Shown here: one piece after another, positions 1 to 6,337 of the stretch
How positions within the stretch are numbered: the stretch's first letter is position 1
How the letters are laid out: each line of letters opens with the position of its first letter
Translations under genes and position numbers: made by a program
NCBI GenBank assembly: GCA_030633365.1
Contig: DAOVSY010000070.1
Coordinates: 1-10,886 of the forward strand
Origin: Spirochaetaceae bacterium
Lineage (GTDB): Bacteria > Spirochaetota > Spirochaetia > B11-G9
DNA: 10,886 bases
Direction: 5' to 3'
The notes under the pieces: model-generated
Seen by the model: the letters and a program-made list of their open reading frames with translations, nothing else
Databases searched by the model: none
Told to the model about the DNA's origin: nothing

Positions 1-1044
1 AACAGCACCCCTGGAAGACCCCTCAAATAACATTCTATATATAAATTCTTTTCTAAGGAAAAAGAGTGAACCACGTAAATGGTTGTAAAAAATGCGATGT
101 ATATAATAAGTAACAAATGTATCTATTTGAATTTTAAGTGAGAAAAGGAAAAAATAACCAGAACCAAATCTTATAGATTTTTTAAAACTTAATGCTGCAC
201 ATTTACCAGTAAATAAAGCCTGAAATATTCCTTCTCCAGTTGTAGGGTCACAAAACCCTCCAGCATCACCCACCAGTATTAGAGGTAAGTTTAATTTTTT
301 AGGGAAATAACCTCCAAATGGAATGAACTTCCCTTTTATTTTATTTTTGTCGACCACTTTGCATGAGGAATTGTATTTTATATATTTAGTTAAAAGATCT
401 TTAATCCCCTTTACTTTATCTAATGTGTAAATACCCATATTCAGTTTACCTTGAAATGGGAATGTCCATGCATAGCCATTTTTTATATAAGCAAAATCAT
501 ATATGGCACTGGAAACTTTATTCTGACTTTTAATTTCATCGATCATTAAAGCAAAAGCTTTTCCTCTAACTTCAATTTTAAATTGCTTTCTAATGAAGCT
601 GTTTGATCCATCTGCACCAATGAGTGCTTTAGATTCGATTATTCCAATATTAGTATGGAGGTAAAACAAATGATTTACATATTCAATTGAACTGATAGTA
701 ATATTTTCAACTATGTTAATACCTTTATTCTTAGTGTGAGAATAAAAATCCTTATCAAAATCAATTCGTTTAACAATTCTAAGTATTCCTTTTTTCCGTT
801 TGAAATGATTGATTATTTCATTATAATAATTGAAATTTACTTCTGATATATCATCAAAAGAATATTTAAAACCAATTTTATCAAGCAATTTAATTGATTT
901 GTATGTTAAACCACCCCCGCATGGTTTATCACGAGGGAAAATAGCTTTTTCCAAAACAAGAATTTTCCTGGATGAATTACTTAGATGAAGTGCAGAGGAT
1001 AAGCCAGCTATCCCTGCTCCTACAATGATAATGTCATATTTCAT
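1..1044 (-). CDS. Geranylgeranyl reductase family FAD-dependent oxidoreductase (3' end outside window)
   Basis: This gene is open to the left edge, with 348 codons visible; the family is usually about 390 residues, so only the C-terminal tail should be missing. The N-terminus has the Rossmann FAD motif G9-A-G-I-A-G14, followed by the ribose-binding acid E32 at the end of the second strand. The family motif PCGGGL is at 41-46, GADGSN at 143-148, and the second FAD motif GDAGGF, followed by DPTTGEGI, at 259-273. Together these are diagnostic of the geranylgeranyl reductase / flavin monooxygenase-like superfamily. Members reduce isoprenoid double bonds or act on other hydrophobic substrates; the substrate here cannot be read from sequence. 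ATG at 1044 is preceded by AGGGG (1053-1057) with an 8-base spacing, which fixes the start. It follows the Cache kinase by 63 bp on the same strand and may be read through from it. I see no convincing promoter of its own. Confidence 0.88.
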   Translation of the reverse strand, partial: MKYDIIIVGAGIAGLSSALHLSNSSRKILVLEKAIFPRDKPCGGGLTYKSIKLLDKIGFKYSFDDISEVNFNYYNEIINHFKRKKGILRIVKRIDFDKDFYSHTKNKGINIVENITISSIEYVNHLFYLHTNIGIIESKALIGADGSNSFIRKQFKIEVRGKAFALMIDEIKSQNKVSSAIYDFAYIKNGYAWTFPFQGKLNMGIYTLDKVKGIKDLLTKYIKYNSSCKVVDKNKIKGKFIPFGGYFPKKLNLPLILVGDAGGFCDPTTGEGIFQALFTGKCAALSFKKSIRFGSGYFFLFSLKIQIDTFVTYYIHRIFYNHLRGSLFFLRKEFIYRMLFEGSSRGAV

Positions 1045-1107
1045 GAATACATCCCCTGGATTAATATTTCTTAATAACAATATAAAGTAAATAATTGTAA
1101 GCGACAG

Positions 1108-2979
1108 TCAATTCAATTTTACAGGAACAGTAATTATATATTCTGTACCATTTTTTCTATTAATTTCTATTTTACTGTAGATTTGTGCTACCAGGCTGTT
1201 TATAAGTAAAAAACCTATAGAATCAGTTTTTTCTAAATCATTATCCCCGGGAAGTCCTACTCCATTATCTTTTATGGTTAGAATAATTTCTTTAGATGTT
1301 CTCTTAAAAAGATTAATAAACAGCTTTGGTGAATCTATTCCAATAAAAGCATGTTTTAGAGCATTGGAAATAATCTCATTAATAATCATTCCAAGAGGTA
1401 TAAGCAGATCGAGCTCCAGTTCGAATTGAGATATTTCTATAGTAGTATTTAAATCATGAATGCCATATTCATAACTATTTAAAAGTATTTTTACCAGTTC
1501 TTCAATATACCTGGGAACATTGATATCTTTTAAATTCTCACTTTTATACAAATACTCATGAATAAGAGCCATAGACCTGACTCTATTTTCGGTACTCTGT
1601 AGTAATGCCTGAACATCTTTATCTTCCACACTCATGGATTGAAGTGAAATAAAGGAAGATATTATTGCCATGTTATTTTTAACCCGATGATGAACCTCTT
1701 TTAAAAGAATTTGCTTCTCATCCAGAGATTTTTCAAGCTTATCTTCCATCAATTTTCTTTGTGTTATATCATCAACCAGAGCCACTATACCCAAAACGGT
1801 TCCATCTTTATCAGTGAGGGTCTTATTATACCATTCACAAATAATTTCCTTTCCAGTACTGGTAATATTCTTATTGATATTTTTAACACCTCGATCATAA
1901 ACGATAGACCCATTCATCATATTGTTAAAAACCTCACTTATATTATCCAGCATTTCCAGAGGAAGAAGTATATCAAGGCCCTTTCCCATCATATCCTCTC
2001 TGGAATAACCAAAGATTCTTTCTGCAGAGGGATTCCAATATACAACTTTGGAGTTAAGATCATACTCAATGTAACCCAGAGGGGACTGCTCCCTCTGTAA
2101 ACGAAGACGCTGTTCTGATGTAAAGATTCTTTCATCTGCTTCCAGTTTACTTGCAACCATTTGATTCATATCATCAGCAATATGAGAAAATTCACTATAG
2201 CGAATATTTGAAATATCAATTTGTTCACTATTTATAGCAGCTCTATCAAAATAACTGGAAAATAAAATAATTTCTTCTTCTACAGATTTTGTGAAGCGCT
2301 TAAAAATTATTTGAATAATTACTAAAATTGCTGCCACAGCTAATAACAAGAAAGATGCTTCTATACCAGTTTCCATCATTATCTTTTTTTGGATAGTTAT
2401 AATTTCTGTTTCAATTGAATCCAGATATACTCCTGCTCCAACAAGCCATTTCCATTCAGGAACTCCTTTAATAAATGAAACTTTCGGACTTATAGTATTG
2501 GTAGAAAGTTTAAGCCAGGAATAATAGATAAAATCACCTTCAGAATTTCGAACGGCCCTGCGTTCCTCCTGAATAACTTTTACACCATTGGGATCAGTTA
2601 ATTCCCATATATTATCACCATCAATAACTCTTTTAGCATCAAATAGTAGAGGTATACCGTTATAGGTATTTACAAAAATATAACCATCGTTATCAGATCC
2701 AAACCTTATACTTTTTAGAGATTCTAAAATATCAGTTTCAGAAATATTCGATTTACGGGCTAATTGAATTAACTGCACAGCACTTTGTACCTGTGTTTTA
2801 ACAATTAATTTTTGCTCTTCAGTGTAATTATTTCTAATTTTTTCTGTTTCATTTCTTAAAAAAGTAACTTTGTCTAATATTCCAATAAAAGCAAAACAAA
2901 TTATCATTACACCATAGATTATAATAGTTACTCTTCGTATAGTATGAATAAGACCAATTTTATCTGCTAATTGTTTCAA
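1108..2979 (-). CDS. Membrane-bound Cache-PAS sensor histidine kinase (HisKA_2 type)
   Basis: A 623-residue sensor kinase. Transmembrane helix 1 lies at about 17-37. A periplasmic single-Cache-like domain follows at about 40-200, with DGYIFV at 98-103 and WKWLVGAGVYLD near 176-187. Transmembrane helix 2 is at about 207-226, then a degenerate HAMP-like linker at about 227-285 and a PAS domain at about 295-412 (VYWNPSAERIFGY). The HisKA_2 dimerisation domain has H-box EVHHRVKNN with likely phospho-acceptor H431, and the HATPase_c domain has N539, DNGVG at 571-575 and a G2-type SIGF at 588-591. It should sense a small extracellular ligand and autophosphorylate. There is no receiver or output domain, so its partner is elsewhere. 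The start codon is TTG: an in-frame TAA lies two codons upstream, and the next ATG (M25) is inside helix 1. It is 77 bp downstream of the SAM hydrolase gene on the same strand. Confidence 0.93.
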   Translation of the reverse strand: MKQLADKIGLIHTIRRVTIIIYGVMIICFAFIGILDKVTFLRNETEKIRNNYTEEQKLIVKTQVQSAVQLIQLARKSNISETDILESLKSIRFGSDNDGYIFVNTYNGIPLLFDAKRVIDGDNIWELTDPNGVKVIQEERRAVRNSEGDFIYYSWLKLSTNTISPKVSFIKGVPEWKWLVGAGVYLDSIETEIITIQKKIMMETGIEASFLLLAVAAILVIIQIIFKRFTKSVEEEIILFSSYFDRAAINSEQIDISNIRYSEFSHIADDMNQMVASKLEADERIFTSEQRLRLQREQSPLGYIEYDLNSKVVYWNPSAERIFGYSREDMMGKGLDILLPLEMLDNISEVFNNMMNGSIVYDRGVKNINKNITSTGKEIICEWYNKTLTDKDGTVLGIVALVDDITQRKLMEDKLEKSLDEKQILLKEVHHRVKNNMAIISSFISLQSMSVEDKDVQALLQSTENRVRSMALIHEYLYKSENLKDINVPRYIEELVKILLNSYEYGIHDLNTTIEISQFELELDLLIPLGMIINEIISNALKHAFIGIDSPKLFINLFKRTSKEIILTIKDNGVGLPGDNDLEKTDSIGFLLINSLVAQIYSKIEINRKNGTEYIITVPVKLN

Positions 2980-2993
2980 ATATTAATCCCTTT
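2977..2993 (-). promoter_or_regulatory. Ribosome binding site that decides a TTG start
   Basis: On the minus strand AAAGGG (2988-2993) lies 8 bases before TTG (2979-2977). An in-frame TAA at 2985-2983 rules out any start further upstream, and starting at M25 would destroy the first transmembrane helix. This is what supports TTG as the start of the Cache kinase. Confidence 0.75.
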
Positions 2994-3000
2994 ACAAATA

Positions 3001-3029
3001 TTTATACTAAAATGGTAGTAGAAATTAAA
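3001..3029 (-). promoter_or_regulatory. Weak candidate promoter for the Cache kinase
   Basis: On the minus strand, a -10-like TATAAA (3006-3001) lies 17 bp downstream of a poor -35-like TTTAAT (3029-3024). The -10 matches five of six consensus positions and the -35 only three. The site sits in the 77-bp gap after the SAM hydrolase gene, so the kinase could have its own start as well as readthrough from upstream. In so AT-rich a gap a chance match is quite possible. Confidence 0.3.
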
Positions 3030-3056
3030 TTGAATTGCAAATAAAATTTAAAATGT

Positions 3057-3902
3057 TTAAGTAGTAACTCTTCGAAATTCTATTTTCCAATGACGACCTG
3101 TACCAATATTATATGCTCTGGCAAAATTACCCTGATTTATGGCTATAGCCATATTATAAACAGAATTTACATAAATTATCTGCTCACTTGCATATACATC
3201 AGCAAAAGATTTCCCATAGGTCATTCTATTATTATAGGCCATAGTAGAGCCATTATAAATGACAACCTCTACCCTATCTCCATGCTTAAAACCTACTCCT
3301 ACAAAAACATCTCTTGGAATATTTGTCCATAAACTGCCAAAGCGTACATCAAGAATATCTATTGCACCCCTTACAAAATCCTTACTTTTTTCAACCTCAC
3401 CAACTTCCAGCTCACAGACCAGATCCAAATCAACTTTAGATCCCACCTGCTGGAATGATATATTACCTGAAGCAAGTTTGGCTCCTGTATTTGCATAAAC
3501 ATCACGTCCATGAAAAGTATACGAATGTTCCGTATCCTCTCTGCGATGTTTTGTTTCATCAATTTCACGCATCTCTTTAAGACCAACATATTTCTTAATA
3601 TGTGTAAGTGTTCCATTATCCGGAGTAACTATATATTGCCCTCCAACAGTTTCTGCTACAACACTTCTTCGACTGGAGCCTACACCAGGATCGACAACAG
3701 AAACAAATACAGTTCCTTTTGGCCAATATTCTATCGTTTGAAACAAACGGTAAGATGCATCCCAAATACTGTAGGGAGGAATATCATGGGTAAGATCCTG
3801 AATTTTTATAGTATCATCCACAGTATTTGCCACACCATGCATGGCAGATACTGCTCCATCAACTAAACCAAAATCACTTTGAAATACTAATAATCTATTC
3901 AT
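3057..3902 (-). CDS. SAM hydroxide adenosyltransferase (S-adenosylmethionine hydrolase, former DUF62)
   Basis: A 281-residue protein of the SAM_adeno_trans family, near the usual length. These enzymes use an activated water or hydroxide to split S-adenosylmethionine into adenosine and methionine. The family signatures appear in order: SDFG at 9-12, VVDPGVGSSRR at 69-79, PDNG at 94-97 and FHGRDVYA at 130-137. The family's catalytic Asp-Arg-His set corresponds to D71, R78 and H131, all present. The C-terminal beta-barrel half ends with the usual NSVYN...AINQGNFA segment at about 246-261. After HGRDVYA the sequence reads NTG where most relatives have a Pro-Ala-rich stretch. The start is ATG with GAGGTG six bases upstream. 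It is divergent from the receiver-kinase pair and upstream of the Cache kinase. The physiological role of the family is not settled; control of SAM level is the obvious guess. No signal peptide, so cytoplasmic. Confidence 0.93.
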   Translation of the reverse strand: MNRLLVFQSDFGLVDGAVSAMHGVANTVDDTIKIQDLTHDIPPYSIWDASYRLFQTIEYWPKGTVFVSVVDPGVGSSRRSVVAETVGGQYIVTPDNGTLTHIKKYVGLKEMREIDETKHRREDTEHSYTFHGRDVYANTGAKLASGNISFQQVGSKVDLDLVCELEVGEVEKSKDFVRGAIDILDVRFGSLWTNIPRDVFVGVGFKHGDRVEVVIYNGSTMAYNNRMTYGKSFADVYASEQIIYVNSVYNMAIAINQGNFARAYNIGTGRHWKIEFRRVTT

Positions 3903-3944
3903 TCATTTCACCTCATTCTCTAATCAGTTTGAACTGTAATCAAT

Positions 3945-3971
3945 AGTATATTAAGGTGAAATTACTGTCAA
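3945..3971 (-). promoter_or_regulatory. Candidate sigma70-type promoter for the SAM hydrolase gene
   Basis: On the minus strand a perfect -35 TTGACA (3971-3966) is followed after 15 bp by TATACT (3950-3945, five of six consensus bases). The spacer is short for sigma70; the overlapping TACTAT gives 17 bp with a poorer hexamer. The site lies about 45-70 bp upstream of the ATG at 3902, where a leader with a strong SD would fit. Its -35 lies inside the inverted repeat 3959-3982. Confidence 0.55.
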
Positions 3972-3982
3972 ATAAGTAATTT
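3959..3982. repeat. 8-bp inverted repeat in the divergent control region, possible operator
   Basis: AAATTACT (3959-3966) and AGTAATTT (3975-3982) are perfect inverted arms separated by 8 bases. The repeat covers the minus-strand -35 of the SAM hydrolase promoter and ends 12 bp before the plus-strand -35 of the kinase promoter. A dimeric regulator bound here could affect both directions. The arms are mostly A and T, so chance is a real alternative. Confidence 0.4.
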
Positions 3983-3994
3983 TTTTATTAATTC

Positions 3995-4022
3995 TTGACA
4001 TAGCTTTTTCATTAACTATACT
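3995..4022 (+). promoter_or_regulatory. Strong sigma70-type promoter for the receiver-kinase pair
   Basis: A perfect TTGACA (3995-4000), a 16-bp spacer and TATACT (4017-4022, five of six) form the best promoter match in the window. Transcription should begin near 4029, only about 15 bases before the ATG at 4044. The only SD-like triplet, AGG at 4029-4031, would then sit at the very 5' end of the mRNA, so the transcript would be nearly leaderless. It should drive both 4044-6335 and 6335-8755. Confidence 0.65.
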
Positions 4023-4043
4023 TTAGTCAGGTAGAAAATATAT

Positions 4044-6335
4044 ATGATAAAAATAACTAAAAATATACTTCTTGTAGAAGACAACGCTATTATTGCCATG
4101 GATCAGAAAAATCAGCTTAATAAGCGTGGTTATACTATAATCCATGTAATAAATGGTGAAAAATCTATCAAACTGGTAGAAGCAGCTACACAAAATATTG
4201 ATTTAATCCTTATGGATATAGATCTTGGTAAAGGAATTGACGGAACCCAGGCAGCCAGAGAAATACTGAAAATAAAAGAAATACCAGTTGTTTTTTTATC
4301 CTCTCATACTGAACCTGAAATTGTGGAAAAGACAGAAACTATTACTTCTTACGGTTATGTTGTTAAAAATGCCGGTATTACAGTTTTGGATGCATCAATA
4401 AAAATGGCATTAAAGTTGTTTGAAGCTCATAAAAATTTGAGCAGACTTGACAGGGCTATAGAAAATACAAAGGATATTGTACTTATTACCGATAGATTTG
4501 GGCTAATTACATTTATCAATCCCCAATTTACAAAAACATACGGATATACACAGGAAGAAACTATAGGAAAATTAAATCCAAGAATACTCAATGCTGGAAT
4601 AATAAGTAATGAAGAGGATAATACCTTTTGGGAAGGCCTGCAGGATCAAACAAATTTTCATGCTGAGTTTTTAAATAAATCAAAAAATGGGAAACCCATA
4701 ACTGTTGAAGCATCAATAGATCCAATATTCAACAATAATGGTGAAATAATAGAGTATGTACAAATTCACAGGGATATTACGACGCAATTACTATCTAAAG
4801 AAAATGAAACAAAAAAAACAAATTATCTTAATTTTCTAAATACCATATCAAAAGAACAGGCAAATACCAGCAATTTCAATGATCTTACAGAATTAATTAC
4901 TAAGCAATTAGAAAAGATAACAAATCCAATTTTTGTAAGTTTTTCCGAATATGACAGCAAAGAAAAGACACTTAATAAGATGGATGTCAGAGCTAAACAG
5001 TCTAATATTAATGCCGTGATACAAGTTGCAGGGAAAAAAATATTAAAAACAAAAGTACCTGTTGATAGTGATTTTTACAGAAAAATAACAAGTTCTCAAA
5101 TAAGGGTTTTACCTTCAATATATGAAATTGCCAATGGTGCCGTTAGTAAGAATGTATCATATTTAATAAAAACAACATTGAAAGCAGAAGAATTCTGGAG
5201 TCTTTATTATGTTATTGACAATAAACTTTATGGAGGTTCACTTTTTGCATTAAAAAAAGGACAGGTTCCACCTGATAAAGAATTACTTGAGTCATTTATT
5301 ACAATCTCATCAATATCTCTTCGCAGATTATACCTTGAAAGTGAAAAAAATAAAATTGAACAGGAGTCAAAAAATTATTTTGATGCTATAAACTCTATGG
5401 ACCTGGGGTTATTTATTGTAAATGAAGACTATTCTGTTCGATACATGAATGACACAATGATTAAATGGTTTGGAGATCAGACTAATCTTATCTGCCATAA
5501 AAGTATTGCAGGACTTCCAGATCCATGTCCATATTGCCGATTAAAAGAGATTATTAAAACTGGAGGAAATGTTATATATTCTCCAACAACAGAGGATGGA
5601 AGAACTTTTAATATTCATGGATCTGTTCTACATAATCCAGATGGAACTGTTTCAAAACTGGAAATAATACAGGATATGACAGAACTTACAACAGCACATA
5701 ATCATGTAGAAACCCTTCTTGCAGAAAAAGAAATTATTCTTAAAGAAGTTCATCATAGAATTAAAAATAATATGCTGACAATAATGGGACTTTTAACTTT
5801 TCAGGAACAATCCTTAACTGATAAAAAAGTAATAGATGCATTTGAAAATACCAGAAACAGGGTTCAGAGTATGATGGTATTATACGACAAACTTTACAGG
5901 TCCAGTAATTATCAAACTATTCTAATAAAAGAATATCTCGAAACCATATTAAAAGAAATAATTTCTGGATTCACATATAAGGAAAATGTAAAACTAAAAT
6001 GTGACATTGAAAATATCCAACTTGATCCTGGAAAAGTTTTTAATTTAGGCATAATTATTAATGAACTAATTACTAACAGCATGAAATATGCAGTGAATGA
6101 CAGTAAAAATATTTCAATATATGTTTCAGTTAGAGTAAAAAAGGAACTAATTATATTTACTATTAAAGACAATGGAAACGGCTTCCCGGATACTGGAACC
6201 ATTAGTAATTCCGGAGGCTTTGGTCTGGAACTTGTTAAAATTCTCTCAAATCAAATATCTGCAGAGATCTCTCTCTCCAATGATAATGGAGCAAAAGTAA
6301 TACTAAAAATGAAGAACACTCCAGGTATCAAATAA
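4044..6335 (+). CDS. Receiver-fused histidine kinase, order REC-PAS-GAF-PAS(Cys)-HisKA_2-HATPase
   Basis: A 763-residue, apparently cytoplasmic signalling protein with no membrane segment. The N-terminal receiver (about 5-125) has the acidic pair E12-D13, phospho-acceptor D58 (LMDIDLG), S86 and K108, a complete phosphorylation site. A PAS domain follows at about 135-250, then a GAF-like domain at about 258-432 ending in LYGGSLFALKK and SISLRRL. A second PAS (about 440-548) carries C484-H-K and PCPYC (494-498). The HisKA_2 domain has EVHHRIKNN with likely phospho-acceptor H571; HATPase_c has N678, DNGNG (709-713) and GGFG (724-727). The protein can both receive and donate phosphate, but has no DNA-binding output, so a partner must lie elsewhere. 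The start is ATG just after a strong promoter. The stop overlaps the next gene's start, and that gene is a paralogue across the receiver, GAF and kinase parts. Confidence 0.93.
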   Translation: MIKITKNILLVEDNAIIAMDQKNQLNKRGYTIIHVINGEKSIKLVEAATQNIDLILMDIDLGKGIDGTQAAREILKIKEIPVVFLSSHTEPEIVEKTETITSYGYVVKNAGITVLDASIKMALKLFEAHKNLSRLDRAIENTKDIVLITDRFGLITFINPQFTKTYGYTQEETIGKLNPRILNAGIISNEEDNTFWEGLQDQTNFHAEFLNKSKNGKPITVEASIDPIFNNNGEIIEYVQIHRDITTQLLSKENETKKTNYLNFLNTISKEQANTSNFNDLTELITKQLEKITNPIFVSFSEYDSKEKTLNKMDVRAKQSNINAVIQVAGKKILKTKVPVDSDFYRKITSSQIRVLPSIYEIANGAVSKNVSYLIKTTLKAEEFWSLYYVIDNKLYGGSLFALKKGQVPPDKELLESFITISSISLRRLYLESEKNKIEQESKNYFDAINSMDLGLFIVNEDYSVRYMNDTMIKWFGDQTNLICHKSIAGLPDPCPYCRLKEIIKTGGNVIYSPTTEDGRTFNIHGSVLHNPDGTVSKLEIIQDMTELTTAHNHVETLLAEKEIILKEVHHRIKNNMLTIMGLLTFQEQSLTDKKVIDAFENTRNRVQSMMVLYDKLYRSSNYQTILIKEYLETILKEIISGFTYKENVKLKCDIENIQLDPGKVFNLGIIINELITNSMKYAVNDSKNISIYVSVRVKKELIIFTIKDNGNGFPDTGTISNSGGFGLELVKILSNQISAEISLSNDNGAKVILKMKNTPGIK

Positions 6336-6337
6336 TG
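6323..6337 (+). promoter_or_regulatory. Translational coupling: TAATG overlap with SD between the two kinases
   Basis: The stop TAA (6333-6335) of the first kinase shares its last base with the ATG (6335-6337) of the second. AGG at 6323-6325, inside the end of the first gene, is a suitably placed SD 9 bases before the ATG. This implies one mRNA and coupled synthesis in similar amounts. Confidence 0.7.

Noticed and set aside
3057..3902. The SAM-cleaving enzyme as a fluorinase or chlorinase
   Set aside because: The Asp-Arg-His set typical of the hydroxide-using enzymes is complete, and the length leaves no room for the extra loop known in fluorinases.
3895..3906. A three-codon minus-strand frame (ATG AAT GAA TAG) overlapping the start of the SAM hydrolase
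   Set aside because: It arises from the repeated ATGAATGAAT at the start; the second ATG is better spaced from the SD, and nothing suggests a regulatory upstream frame.
3959..3987. Inverted repeat followed by a run of T as an intrinsic terminator
   Set aside because: The stem is almost all A and T, and it lies upstream of a promoter, not at a gene end; an operator or chance is more likely.
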